Shown: positions 8,852 through 20,118 of the stretch, one piece after another
Position numbering within the stretch: position 1 is the stretch's first letter
How the letters are laid out: every line of letters begins with the position of its first letter
NCBI GenBank assembly: GCA_019925795.1
Contig: CM034305.1
Span: 57,958,573-58,022,572, forward strand
Reading direction: 5' to 3'
From: Dendrobium chrysotoxum
Lineage: Eukaryota; Streptophyta; Magnoliopsida; Asparagales; Orchidaceae
Length of the DNA: 64,000 nt
Notes under the pieces: model-generated
What the model was told of the DNA's origin: nothing
The model's input: only the letters and a program-made list of their open reading frames with translations
Database searches by the model: none
Position numbers and translations under genes: made by a program

Positions 8852-11233
8852 CTATAGGAGATCCAAGAGAGAGTTCCCATCTTTCCATTTCAAAATTTTT
8901 GCCAGAACAGCAGACTTAATCTTATGGCAGATAGTGGTAGAAGAGGCAAAGGAGTTGCCAAACTTCCTATCATTTCTTTCCCTCCAAATGTGATAAACCG
9001 AGCAACAGATAATAAGGTAGTAGAAATGTTTTGATCTGTTGGAGGTCTCAGCAATACATTCAAAAGCTTGCAGAATGTTAGGCCTAAGAAGGTGACTTCT
9101 AATCATAGGAATGAGACCAGAGATAACAGTAAAAGAGAAGTCACATTCGAAAAAAAGGTGGGTGATGTTTTCATTAGCAGCATGACAGAGAGAACAGGTG
9201 GAGTCCACAGTAATTCCTCTGGCAAGAAGAGCATCGGCAGTTTTTAAACCACGTAAAATTGCCATCCAACAAAAACTAGAGAAATGTAAGGAGTACCGTT
9301 TATGCCAAACAAATTTATGCCAGCTGACCAACTGATCATTTCTGTAAAGGAAGTTAATATGGGAGTTGTGATTGGCATTTCCATTCCAAAAAAGACACCC
9401 ATCTCCAGGGGCAACCATAGAAATAGCTGGAAGAGCATTTAAGGTAGTAGCAGGTAAGTGGGAAGGCAACTCCCAGCCGAAATCTTTTAATATAACAGAA
9501 AGAGTAGCATTAGTAGGATATAAGTTGAGAATAGGTTGCAATTCAGGAACTTCATTCAACAACTTTCCGTTAACCCAATGATCCCAGTATAGGGAAATCG
9601 GAGCCTGAGAGAAAATTCTGAAAGTATAGTTTTCTTTAGCAATGGCAGCTACCTTGCATAAATTTTTCCAAAAAGAAGAGGCTTTGGAGACAGGAGTTTT
9701 CCAGGGTGAAGTATATTTATACAAAAGCCAAGTAGAAAGAGGGCTGCTGTAATTGTATAACCTCTCAATGAGGGAACAGTTGTAGCTGAACTGTATTGAG
9801 TGCAGGGACGGGAGGCCAAGGCCACCTAAGGCTTTTGTCTTACAAGTATTTTTCCAGGAAATCAAGTGGAGCTTACGAGCATCAGAATCTCCAAAGTAGA
9901 GGAATTTTGCACATCTTTTATCAATTTGCTTTAGAACAGTTTTTGGAAGAATGGATCCACGGATCCAATAGGCAATAGAATTCCAAATGGTGAACCGTAA
10001 GAATTGAAGTCTGCCAGCAAAAGAGAGGGCTTTAGCTTTCCAGCCCGAAAGATTATGTGTGATATTTTCCATCAGTTTAGCAAAATCTGCAATCTTAGGA
10101 TTGTAAGTGGATAATGGAATCCCCAGATAAGTAATGCACGCAGTGTGAGTGATGTTTAGGATAGAGCTAATGGCATCAACATTGTGATAGGTAGGGGGAA
10201 GAATAAGAGAGCTTTTGTCATAATTCACCTTGAGACCAGAGGCCCTAGAGAAATTATTAATCTTCTCACAAAGAATATCACAATTAATAATGTCAGATTT
10301 GCCAAATATCAGAATGTCGTCAGCATACATAAGGTGGGAGACTCTCACATCACCAACATGGGGGGCTTCAAACATATCACCATGAGTCGTGCTATCAATA
10401 AGACACGAAAAAGCATCCATGACAATGCAAAAGAGATAAGGGCTTAACGGGCACCCTTGCCTGAGCCCAACAGTAGAGGGGAAGAAACCATGGAGAGCAC
10501 CATCAATGCACATAGAGAACCAAACATCATTAATACAAGCATTAATCCACTTGATGAAGGTATTAGGGAAACCTTTTTGGACCAATCTAGCCATAAGAAA
10601 ATTTCTTGAGACACTATCAAAGGCTTTTTTAATATCAAGTTTAGCACAAAGGTAATTATGCCTAGCAGAGTTCCTAGAGTGAAGAAGGATTTCTTTGGCA
10701 AGGAGGATGTTATCGGTTGAAATCCTCTTATGAATAAAGCCGGTTTGGTTGCCTTGAATAATGTGGGGCATAATAGGCTTTAATCTAGAAGCAAGAAGTT
10801 TGGCAATAATCTTATAAGTAGTATTACACAAGGATATGGGTCTGAAGTCAGAAATTGCCTCAGCATGACCAGATTTTGGTATTAAAGTAATTGCAGTAGC
10901 CTTAGCAGCACGAGGGATGTAGGCATTATGGTAAAAAGACTTGACAGCTTTGCAGACCAGAGGGCCGGTCACAATCCAGGTGGATTTAAAGAACTCAAAG
11001 TTGAAACCATCAGGACCAGGCGAGGAGTTGGAATCCCCAGAGAAAACTGCTTTTTTAACTTCAGCATCTGTAAAAGGAAGAGTTAGAGAGGAAAAAAATT
11101 CAGTAGGGATAGCATTCCCCCTCGGAAAATGAGAAATATCAAAAGTCTGGTGATTTGGAGGATTGAAAAGCCCATGGAAGTAATCTATAGTTTCCTTAAC
11201 AGCATCAGGAAAGGAGGAGGAGGAGTTAGACAT
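8852..11233 (-). pseudogene. LINE ORF2: reverse transcriptase and C-terminal zinc domain
   Basis: 793-residue open piece. RT motifs in order: SPGPDGFNFEFF (~74), FRPISLCNTTYKIIAKLLAS (~130), LDIKKAFDSVSR (~200), LRQGCPLSPYLF (~258) and the catalytic box LMYADDILIFGKSD (~303). The C-terminal zf-RVT domain follows (CWMAILRGLKTADALLARGI, then CSLCHAANENITHLFFEC, ~655-700). RT primes cDNA from nicked target DNA. All catalytic residues look intact. The Met used here is internal; the natural ORF2 starts with the endonuclease and the two parts are separated by a frameshift at about 11285-11300. Confidence 0.92.
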
Positions 11234-11268
11234 TGTAAGAGAAATAGCAGTTTTCCGATAATTCCTCC

Positions 11269-12399
11269 TTATGTGGATCTTGGAATATAAATATTAAGAT
11301 CATCTTCACCAAGAGAAATCCATTTGCTTTTTGCCCTTTGAGAAATCCAAGAAAACCAATGAGAAGAGGCAGCCGCCACTTGAATATTTATATTTTTAAT
11401 AGCTTGAGAGACTTCCTCATTGTTACAATCCATGTTTAATCTACAAAGAGATTCCTCTTGCTTACGATAAAGAGAGTCCAGATGACTAGCCATATGATTA
11501 GCATTAGCCCAAACTTTCCCTTTAATAGCAAATTTAAGCTGTTTAAGCTTGTAGCAAAGAGCAGCAAATGGCTCACCATTATCATGCCCAGAAAAAGTGG
11601 AGAGTAATAAGTACCAAAACTCTTTTGAATTGGCCCAGTAATTCTTAAAAAGGAATCTGTGGTGAGCAGCATTCCTGCTGCCAGGCAAAAGCACAACCGG
11701 GTAGTGATCAGAGCAAGTTGGAGGTTTAACGACATAGTGGGAATTGGGGAAGACCTCCAGCCAACAAGCATTAACTAACATTCGGTCCAATTTGATATGA
11801 ATGGGGTTGCCAGTTTGCTGATTGAACCAAGTATAAAATGGACCAACCGAGGCCAAGTCAATGAGGTTCGCATCAAAAATGAGATTATTAAAATCATAGA
11901 GCTGATTTTGATGTAGAGCATTGCCTCCCAATTTATCAGAGGGATATCGACAGCAATTAAAGTCTCCCATAAGTATCCAAGGAGTGCCAGCAGCAGGAGA
12001 GATGGCCCTAATCTCCTCCCATAGAATTTTTCTGTCATCGTGATTATTAGAGGCATAGATAGCAGATAACAAAAAAGGTCTAGAAGTCCCATAGGAGATA
12101 GTACCAGAGATCATTTGAGAGGAAATAAAGGAAGGCTTAAAAGAAAGCCTATCGGGGGACCATTTGAGCCAAATTCTTCCAGGTGAAGAGCAGTGAAAAT
12201 TATTACAGCTATCTTCAAGATCAAACACCCTATGCTGATTGAGAAAACTGGGGTGTTCAAGAGAAGAAATGTGTATTTTATTTTCAAGGATGCAGATCAT
12301 GTCTAAGCCAAGGGTTTGCATCAGTTTTTTGCTAAAGAAGACTTTTTCAGAGGAGCAAAAACCTCTGATATTCCAAGCCGCTATAGAGGGGCTTAACAT
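11269..12399 (-). pseudogene. LINE ORF2: N-terminal AP endonuclease
   Basis: 376-residue open piece with an exonuclease-endonuclease-phosphatase fold: WNIRGF near the start, ILENKIH (the Glu of the active site), WILMGDFNCCRYPSDKLGG (~145), LDRMLVN (~205) and the catalytic SDHYPVVLL (~230). It nicks the target DNA. The start overlaps the end of ORF1 by seven bases, the usual tight ORF1/ORF2 junction. The frame closes at a TAA at 11269; the RT frame resumes in another phase immediately beyond, pointing to one small indel as the cause. Confidence 0.92.
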
Positions 12400-13932
12400 T
12401 TGGATTTGGTAGAGGGGTTAGGGGGCTTTTTGGATCCTTTGCCCCTGGTGGATTTTGTTGAAGTAGCATTAGAGGGTTGGGAGTTTGAGGTTTGAGGAGG
12501 TTGTGATTGGGAATGTGTAGCAGTAGGGGAATCAGTAAGATTGTGGGATTGAGGAGTGTTACTTTGGAGGGTGGAAAATTTGTTGTTTGTAGGTATATTT
12601 GTGGTATTTAGGGAAGAGGGGTTATCTGAATCTAATAGGCCAGAGAAGTCGTCTGTTGGGGAATTAAGGTTAGGTATTTGGTGGATAACAGAAGGGGAAG
12701 GCACTATAAGGGCAGGGATGATATTTGTTGTGACAATGCTTCGTGTGGAGGTATCTCCAATACCAAGAGCAGTTTCCCTCGAGGAAGAGTCCAAGGGAGA
12801 AGAGGTGGCTAAGGTGGGGGAAATGCTAACTTGAGGAGGGATAAAGGCAAGGGATGAGGTGGGTGGAGGATCATGAAGAGGAGGTAGGGAGCTTGAGGGG
12901 GTGGCTGTCTTTGCAGGTTCATCATAAGTTCTAGTATTGGGAATATTAACAGAAGAAGCATTGCCTTTGTAAGTGGAAGGACGGGAAATGTGTTTGCTAC
13001 GAGAGTGCCGAGAGGTACTACGACCTCTGTTAGGAGGGGGATTAGGCTGTTGTGTTGTTGTGTTTGAAGGACAGAGAGAAGATTGGTGGGCTAAGGAATT
13101 GCAGTAGGTACATGGTATAGGTTTCCATTCATAGTGCACTTTGAGATGAAAAACTTCATCTTCAATGGAAATAGGCACTGTCTCAGGAAAGGAGGATGTG
13201 GTGGAGACTTGGATACAAACCCTAGCATAAGTAAGTCTTGTTTTTGCAGCAGTTAATGCATCAACAGCTATAGGGATACCAATTTTGGAAGCAATTTTTG
13301 AGATTCCTTCAGAGTTCCAGCACACAAGAGGAAGATCTTGTATTCTAACCCAAATGGGTACAGAAGAGAAGTTCTCTCTGGTGGGATGAAAATTTTTTGT
13401 CCATTTTTGAAAAATGAAGGGTTTGCCCATAAAAAACCAAGCACCTTTTGACCAAACCATATCATAGTCTTCTCCATTAGAGAATTTAAAGAGAAAGAAT
13501 CCATCACTAAGAGCTATGAGCTGGAAGTTACCTTTAAGTTTCCAGATACGCTTAGCGGTGGATAACAGAGCCTCATAGTAAGGGCGCTTACCAACAGAGT
13601 AGCCAATAAGGGAAAGGTTCCATTCTGAAGCCGCTACATCAGTAAAGTCCTTATTGAAGGGGACAATCTCTTCCGACGTTTCAATAAGGGAAATAGGAAG
13701 GGAGGGGGCGGACGGCTCTGGATTGGCAACAATATTCGACCAGAGACGATCGAGAGCTGGAGGAGCAGGTGGGGAGGCGGGAAGGGAGGAAGTGTCAAGC
13801 GGGGGGAGTGGTGAGGGGATAATGAAGCCATGAAGAGGCGCGGAAAGCCACTGGCGAAGGCCGGTGGCGGCAAGAGGGAAAGGCGGCAAGGGAAAAAAGG
13901 GGAAGGAAGAAGCGGCTAGGGCATCACATGCT
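12393..13932 (-). CDS. LINE ORF1, DUF4283 and zinc knuckle; no start codon of its own
   Basis: About 512 codons stay open inside the element. N-terminal ~100 residues are Pro/Ser-rich. Residues ~125-255 form a DUF4283-like domain (YYEALLSTAKRIWKLKGNFQ, then GAWFFMGKPFIFQKW, VPIWVRIQDLPLVCW). A CCHC knuckle (CTYCNSLAHQSSLC, zf-CCHC_4) follows, then a Ser/Thr/Pro-rich tail ending in basic residues. It would coat LINE RNA. There is no Met before residue ~170. In the genome the frame continues into the flanking duplication to an ATG at 13959-13961, giving ten foreign residues. Confidence 0.85.
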
Positions 13933-13950
13933 TTAAAATATTTTAAAGAT
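13933..13950. repeat. Right copy of the LINE target duplication (18 bp)
   Basis: TTAAAATATTTTAAAGAT, identical to 8292-8309. It extends the LINE ORF1 frame upstream in frame toward an ATG at 13961. Confidence 0.95.
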
Positions 13951-14199
13951 AAAGTATGCACTCCTCTCCGCAGTCATAAATAGGTTTGAAAGACAAACTT
14001 TCCACAGAGGGAAATGGCAATCTGCAAATAGTGAGTGTTTGACTAACTTCTCATTTATTTGTAATGTTTCTTTAGCCGAATATCAATATTTCAATTATAA
14101 AATTATTTATTTTTTATATTCATAACATTAATCTGATTATTTTTAATTAAAATTAAATATTTAAAATATTTGTAAAAAAAAAAATTTATCATTTTTTTT
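13951..14199. other. AT-rich non-coding DNA
   Basis: No gene seen; long A and T runs at 14174-14211. This continues the sequence left of the LINE (7300-8291), since the LINE sits in it. Confidence 0.5.
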
Positions 14200-14450
14200 T
14201 TTAAACAGAAGTAAGTCACCCACTTAACGGGCGACTTACAGTAAGTCGCCCAAACGGTCGATTTAGCCTTGTAATCATAACAGTCATAACGACTAAGCCA
14301 TGGTTAGTCTTGTAAGTCGCCCGTTTAATGGGCGACTTACCCTAAGTCGCCCACGAGCGACTTAGTTTCAGCACCTGCTGAGGTGCCACATCCTCACCAC
14401 GTCGGATTTTAAGGTAACATTAAGTCGCCCATTACACGGGCGATTTTGCC
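14200..14450. repeat. Cluster of inverted GTAAGTCGCCC/GGGCGACTTAC motifs
   Basis: Nine full or near copies in 250 bp, in both orientations. The best pair is a perfect 11-bp inverted repeat with a 7-base loop (about 14310-14338). Others are at about 14210, 14228, 14240, 14343, 14357, 14420 and 14438. It is GC-rich within very AT-rich surroundings. It could be the end region of a DNA transposon, but I found no clear TIR or TSD. Confidence 0.75.
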
Positions 14451-14460
14451 TAGTTTTTTT

Positions 14461-14632
14461 TTTAATTTTTCTTAATTATCCTATTTGTAATCCTTTATTA
14501 TAACCTATTCATTTTTTTGAATGGATTATTTCACTTTAGCGTTGGTTTTTATTTAAAAGAGGGGGTTAATGCTCTTTCTCTTATGTTGAATTTTACTCCA
14601 TGCCAACATGCATATACAACACACAATAAGTC

Positions 14633-14663
<31 letters not shown>

Positions 14664-14985
14664 GTCTTAAGAGAGAGGGAAAAGGATTATGCTTAATCCG
14701 AAGCCGATTATCTTAATCCACAATCCAACTGGATGCGAGTTAAAAACCAACGCTGAAGTGAGCCATCCAATGCCCAAATGCATCCAAAAGATAGTAAGTA
14801 AAATAATATTAATAAAAACCCTCCTAATGAGCCAAGATAATAATAACAATAATGAAAGCAAAAGAAGCGACCCCGACATTTATAATAAAAGAAAATCCCC
14901 TAGTACAGAATTAGCTGGCATAATGAAATAATCCAAGAAAATCAAAAACTCACTCAAAGATCATATAACCATGCATGCCACTCAT
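14461..14985. other. Non-coding DNA with a TAA microsatellite
   Basis: No gene. (ATA)n of about ten units at 14633-14663. The small open frames here (14689-14931) have no recognisable domain and low-complexity content. Confidence 0.5.
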
Positions 14986-15701
14986 TAGAGGTATAAATGA
15001 GTTGAGCTGAGTTCGAGTCATAGCTAATATGAGTTCGATTATACTTTGAGCTCGAACTTGGCTTGTTGGTTTATCGGCAATCTAGAGCTCAACTCATGAG
15101 CTCGAGGTCACCAGAGAATTATGAGGAAGTTTTTTGACTGGATCTTGGTCGAGCAGAAGAAGTCGTGATCAGACAAACTTTGTTTGAAGAAGAAGAAGAA
15201 GAGTAATGTTTCGTTTGGGATCATTTTCTTACTGTTTTTTAAAATAGCTTTCTAGTACAAAAATTTCTTGAAAACAGTGAAAAAATAATGGCCAAAAGTT
15301 GTCCCTAACGAAGCATAAGTAGCAATGAGAGCTCAGTGGAGATGTGAGAGTGCGGAAGTTGTAACTATTGAGAAAAAGAATAGGAAGTTGTGATACAATG
15401 AGGATTTTAAGAAGAAGAGAACGCTGCAACTAGCAATGTGACTAATTGTGTAAAAAGAAGAGGATGTCGCAAGGGGACTCATTGGAGCGGAATACTCTAA
15501 ATCAAGCAATGGGATTGAATCAAGTCAGATCACGAGCAAACAAGCTAAGCCGCGTCAAGATCGAACTTGAGCATGTATGATATACAAGTTGCAATCTAAG
15601 TTAGGGCTCAAACTCTTAGCATAATAAGCTCAACTTACGATCTCATTAACTAATGGAATTAAAACCAACTAGTGAGCTATCTCAACTCACTTACATCCCT
15701 A
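14986..15701. mobile_element. Non-autonomous hAT-like element with GAGCTCGA-rich ends
   Basis: About 716 bp. Left end TAGAGGTATAAATGAGTTG; the right end, reverse complemented, is TAGGGATGTAAGTGAGTTG, a clear TIR of at least 19 bp. Both subterminal parts are full of GAGTT, GAGCTCGA and related motifs, typical of one common plant hAT-like family. Candidate 8-bp TSDs are CCACTCAT (14978-14985) and TCACACAC (15702-15709), matching at five of eight positions. There is no transposase. A Tourist-like MITE is inserted inside. Confidence 0.72.
15207..15315. mobile_element. Tourist-like MITE, copy 1
   Basis: 109-bp foldback with TIRs TGTTTCGTTTGGGA and (reverse complemented) TGCTTCGTTAGGGA, flanked by TAA on both sides (15204-15206, 15316-15318), as in PIF/Harbinger MITEs. 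The interior has TTTCTTACTG...TTTCTAGTACAAAA, shared with the copy at 19775. It is nested in the hAT-like element. Confidence 0.75.
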
Positions 15702-16058
15702 TCACACACCTAGGAAGCAAGGAAGCAAGTAATCAGAATTAGCTTTATTTTTTAAATAAAATATTTAAAATGTTAAAAATTTTAATAATGAATTATATGG
15801 CATCTCTACCTACTTTCGTGCATATCGATAGATCCAATAACTAAAACTAGTTTTAGTGGGCTGTGGGACATCAATGGTAAGGCAAAGTATCCTTGCCGTC
15901 CCCTTCAGTTTTTTATTTTTTATGAACAAAAGCTGAGTAATGATCATAATTTAAGTAGCATAAATTTTAAATTTTAATATTTTTTTATGTTATATATATT
16001 ATTAGATTGTATTAACACAATTTTTTAAAAGATTCATGCTAGGGTGGACAAGTGGCTT
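15702..16058. other. AT-rich spacer
   Basis: No gene or element end recognised; it separates the hAT-like and CACTA elements. Confidence 0.45.
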
Positions 16059-16689
16059 CACTTGCTACAGAAACATGATCGATTTCTGATGGAATTTTTT
16101 ACTAGAAATTGGTAATTTTCCATCGGAAAAATTGATTCCCGGCGGATTTCCGACAGAATTTTTTTCACCGGCAAAATACGCGTAAGAAAACATTTACTTG
16201 CGGAACCCGACGGATTACTAGGGAAAAATTGCAATTTTAACCGACGAACAAAGTTTCGTCGGAATTTCCTAGAGCGGTGGAAACTCTAATTGAATTTTTG
16301 CCTGAATTTTTTTTTGTGAAATTTTATGTAGAAAAATCGGTAGAAATTCCTGCTAAAAATTTCGTCAAAAACTTTGAGATTTTCCACCAGAAAGATCATC
16401 ATTTTCCTTGTATCGAAGATTTACGACAGGCAGAAACCATTAACAAAAAAAAAAAACTCATGACCTTCTATTTTTATGGAAACCAATTGTTATTCACAAC
16501 AAATCATTCCAATGCTTTATAACAAAGTAATATAACTCAAAACTAGCATTCTAGCTAACAATAACAAAAAAACCATTCATCAAAGAAAATATATAACAAA
16601 CATTACAATATTATATGAATTTGTTTGTCAAATTTAACATTGAGTTCATTACATTTTATAGTACATATAGTACACCTAATTGTTTTCAA

Positions 16690-16990
16690 TCTTTTCACTC
16701 TCCTCGTACTCCCGATCCTTCTTCATCCATTGTTGTTTCCTATATGACCTTAGTCACATGTATCTCAAATTGTTGCATTAATACATCGGCTTATACTTGT
16801 CGCATCCTCTCTATCTCCTCAGTGAGAGAAGCCACTCTTTGGCTGACTATCTCCTCAATGGTGCTATAACTATAGGTTGCTGAGCTGGACAGTTATGTCT
16901 CATATGCATACGCCTAGGAGCCTAATCCATACAATCTCCACTTTTGCTTGCCTCCCACTACTTGTGACCATGTGTTGTAGTCAGAGAATT
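16690..16990 (-). pseudogene. CACTA transposase C-terminal coiled-coil tail
   Basis: On the minus strand, 16870-16700 reads a heptad-like segment (STIEEIVSQRVASLTEEIER, then MRQV, a stop, ADVLMQQFEIHVTKVI). This fits the C-terminal part of plant En/Spm-type transposases, where a short coiled coil ends the protein. It contains at least three stops. The weak similarity makes the assignment tentative, but position and strand fit the transposase pieces upstream. Confidence 0.5.
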
Positions 16991-17099
16991 GTGTAAATCC
17001 TGAAGAGGACCCCTCACAAGTGGAAGGTTGATTCTCCCAAATTTGTATGTAATCATCATGGTAGAAATGGAATACATATAAACCCATATAGATAAAATT

Positions 17100-17720
17100 T
17101 GTTCACATGAACACACTACAAATTTTAAAACTTAGATAAGTTTTCTTTGATCTTTGATCACATGAACACTTAGGTGGAACGTTGTAAGGTGTTACTATAA
17201 CAAGCCAACAAGAGTATGGTGAAGCTACCTGACTATAAGGAGTGAATCTTATGTTATGTGATTTTGTTGCGAATAAAGGATGCATACGATCGAATTGCTT
17301 TCATGCTTTTGCATCTAATGGATGACTAAAAACACCTGGTTGAGATAACTTCTCTTTATGTCATCTCATGTGATTAGCGGAGCTCGTTCATGCATTCAAC
17401 CATTGAAGTCTAGAAATAATAGGTAAATAAAACAACCATGAATATGACATATCCTTCCATTTTTATTGTTCTCTAAATTTGGTTTGTATCGAGCTGCACT
17501 GCAATTATGACATGTAACTTTTGTTAAGTTCTTTATAATACAACATATAACCTTTGATACAATGATTAATTTTTGTAGCTGTCAATCTCAACTTGGATAT
17601 TAACTTCTTAGTCCTATACAAATCTCTGGGAATTAAATTGTTCTTAGGATTGGCTTCCTTAAGCAAGCCTGTGAACTTATCGAAGCACTCTTGAAGAACA
17701 TTTATTCAATTTTAATATTG
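17100..17720 (-). pseudogene. CACTA TNP2-type transposase core, broken
   Basis: The minus strand shows two stretches of Transposase_21/TNP2 likeness. At about 17705-17480: FTGLLKEANPKNNLIPRDLY, then KINHCIKGYMLYYKEL, matching the segment with the conserved small-residue/Tyr-Lys-Glu pattern. At about 17330-17165: a SHPLDAKAWK-like stretch then FATKSHNIRFTPYSQ and CWLVIVTPYNVPP, matching the usual RNVRLGL...NPFG...S.W.V.L.PYNLPP region. Frames are broken by stops, and expected Cys/His residues are missing. Non-functional. Confidence 0.72.
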
Positions 17721-18041
17721 AGCATTCTACTACAACTGATAACTCACTATGAGTAGTGCACCCATCCTAAATGAGTTATTGAGCAGAACATAGTAATTCA
17801 TATAATTTCTGCACATCGATGTTAGGTGACTCTATATGTTCTCTTAATTCTGGACATGCTACATCAAAAATTATTTTTTTGTATGTCCTATGATCATCCT
17901 CTTATATTCTTAAAGTTGTGCAGGGACCACATTGAGAGTTTGAATGTGACTCATACTCTCTATATGCGGTCCAAAATCAATACCCTGACATACATCCTCT
18001 ATGATATAAATCAAGTTTAATCTCATCGAGTATAAGAATGC

Positions 18042-18308
18042 CTGATTTTTGTGCTTTTAGCAAGGTTACCTAAACATCCCATCTGATAAAAAAGAATGTA
18101 GTTGACATACCATGTAAATAAAACATTCAACTCTTTTAATAAATTCATCAGTAAAAGATTTTTTTTCCCGATAACACCCTATTATACATCTAAGACCTCT
18201 GACTTTGGATATCCATATATAACTTGATATAACAAATGTAAAAAAAATATTAAATAGTTGAAAATGTATGAATGTATTTGCTCTCTTTCCACTGCATTCC
18301 ATTTCCAC
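18042..18308 (-). pseudogene. CACTA transposase N-terminal Transpos_assoc domain
   Basis: The minus-strand open frame ends with SFTDEFIKRVECFIYMVCQL then HSFLSDGMFRCP, the Transpos_assoc zinc-binding domain (FI.GV..FI..A..Q..F.SDG.IRCPC.KC). It continues below 18066 out of frame. A closely similar exon occurs at 30397-30709, showing that both CACTA fragments belong to one family. A long hydrophobic stretch upstream in the frame is probably intron. Confidence 0.78.
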
Positions 18309-18950
18309 TACTTATGATTCTTCTATTGCAATTAGCGAATGCAACTTTGCTATTAAACATTAAAACAATATAATTATAAGCAATAATCTAATTCTTAAAT
18401 AGCCCTAAATAATTACCATTTGACATAACAATTTAACAATATATACATCACCCACCATAATATTATAATTTTAGGCATGAATGTACCCTTGATAAGAACT
18501 ATTTTGCATGTAATTCTATCACTAACAAAGTGATGGATGCGAAAGACAATTTATGTGCAACCCTAAATATAACTAAAACACTTTTTTAACAAAATCTAAC
18601 AGATGAAATATTAAAAAATTTGAAAATGATTATAAAGATGAAGTTTTACTTTCCAAATATCGAAGAAAAGGAGATAAACAATCTAAAAATTACCTTGGAT
18701 AGTGATGGAAGACGAAGAGGCCAAGAGATGTGTTTAGGAGAGGCAAAATGTAAAATGTGAGAGGTAGGAGAGCTCGTGACAAAAGAGAGTCTTTTCTGGC
18801 AGAATTTTTTATGGAAATTAAATAACATTTCCGACAAAAAAATCCATCAAAATTTCCATCAGCTTCATTAATTACCGACATAATTTTTTGTGGATAAGTT
18901 CTGCTAGAAATTTCGTCGAAACGAGTTGAATTTACCGTAGTGACTCTTAG

Positions 18951-19272
18951 ATAGAATGTGAAACGAGTATGTGAGTGAAAAGGTTGGAGTACCTCCAATG
19001 GCATATAAGATTACAGAGAGTTGCCTTCGATGGTTTTATCACTTAAAACATTGGCCTTCCAATGACTAGATCAGGAGAGTAGTTGTATTGGATTTGGCCT
19101 ATCTTAAGAAAGGTAGAGGTAGATCTAAAAAGACTTGATTAATTAAAAATGATATATTTTTTTTAAATTTAAATGAGAATTTGATTCTTAACCGAACACA
19201 ATGGAGAAAAATGATTCATGTAGCCGACTCCACGTAGTGCGATAAAGGCTTGATGTTGTTGTTGTATATTAT
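18951..19272 (+). mobile_element. RTE-type LINE, 3' fragment
   Basis: Ends in the typical plant RTE tail: ATTCATGTAGCCGACTCCAC, then TAGTG, GGCTTG and a short (TTG)n run at 19252-19267. The preceding sequence, with frameshifts, reads RGRSKKT ... LNRTQWRKMIHVADST, the C-terminal end of RTE reverse transcriptases. Only the last ~320 bp remain; 5' truncation is normal for LINEs. It starts almost exactly where the CACTA element ends. Confidence 0.8.
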
Positions 19273-19774
19273 TAAATTGCAATTTTTTGTGTTTATTTAA
19301 ATTTTTTTGTGATAATAAATAAATTTTCATAACTTGATTTGTAACTGTTATAATTACAAAAAAAAAAACTTTCCGATTCTTTTGAAGGAGAATATTTTAT
19401 AATAATCACAATTTACAAAAAGTCTTTATAATAATTATATAATATTTTATAAATAATTGCAATCACCTCAAAAAATCATGAATGATAATAAATTTATGTT
19501 ACTTTATTCCATCAAATAAAACGTTGATTAACTTGGCATTTATATTATGAATTATCATATATGCTAATGAAGAAATGTTAAGTTAGCATTGTCAGGAAAT
19601 GAAGTGGTCGAGGTAGAACATTTGTGACTACCATAAAGGTAATCAAACTTTTAGCTCATATAAAAATCCCAAAAAAGCATTGTGATGTTGGTTAGGTTTA
19701 GCGTAGCTTTTAATTTAAAGCAGTAATATTTGTAGGATTTACACTGCATTTGAGCTTTTTACAGATTCGCCTAA
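19273..19774. other. AT-rich non-coding DNA
   Basis: No gene or clear element seen. Confidence 0.5.
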
Positions 19775-19904
19775 GACTTCATTTGGGACAGCTTTCTTAC
19801 TACTTTCTAAAATAATTTTTCAGTACAAAATTTTTTTGAATTAGAAAATTTTGTACTAGAAAGCTGCTTTTGAAAGCAATAAAAAAATTGTCCCAAATGT
19901 AGTC
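19775..19904. mobile_element. Tourist-like MITE, copy 2
   Basis: 130-bp foldback. TIRs are GACTTCATTTGGGACA and (reverse complemented) GACTACATTTGGGACA; TAA flanks both sides (19772-19774, 19905-19907). Most of the element is one imperfect hairpin with TTTTGTACTAGAAAGC in its second arm. Same family as 15207-15315. Confidence 0.82.
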
Positions 19905-20118
19905 TAAATGATAGTCATTATGATAACATGGTTATATGATTTAGGTTAAATCAAGGTCAAGTGAATGGTTGTAACATGGTTCTATGATTTTTTTGTGTGT
20001 GTATAATACTAAACATAATATAAATGAATAACTTTACCACACAAGCTGAGAATTTATGTCATCAAACTCCAATACACAATATAGAAGTGTTGACACAAAA
20101 AATATATATATATATTTT

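Larger units (their letters stand above)
8310..13932 (-). mobile_element. L1-type LINE, nearly full length
   Basis: 5.6-kb LINE on the minus strand: ORF1 (upstream of 12393), ORF2 endonuclease and RT, a 3' untranslated region (8851-8310) and a short poly-A tail (T run 8310-8318 on the plus strand). It is flanked by a perfect 18-bp target duplication, TTAAAATATTTTAAAGAT, at 8292-8309 and 13933-13950. ORF1 is open right to the 5' junction with no Met of its own, so the copy is probably slightly 5'-truncated. ORF2 seems to have only one frame break, so this is a fairly young insertion. Confidence 0.95.
16059..18942 (-). mobile_element. Decayed CACTA (En/Spm) transposon
   Basis: Left end CACTTGCTACAGAAAC at 16059; the right end reads, on the minus strand, CACTACGGTAAATTC from 18942. 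Both subterminal regions carry repeated TTTCCGACGGAATTT-like motifs (16075-16410 and 18780-18925), typical of plant CACTA ends. Inside, the minus strand encodes pieces of a TNP2-type transposase. The adjacent triplets (CTT and ACT) do not match as a 3-bp TSD, so one boundary may be off or mutated. Confidence 0.82.

Noticed and set aside
8565..8919. Several overlapping small frames on both strands
   Set aside because: They lie in the 3' untranslated region of the LINE or overlap the end of RT; no domain.
12556..12834. Plus-strand 92-residue frame opposite LINE ORF1
   Set aside because: Shadow of the Ser/Pro-rich tail of ORF1.
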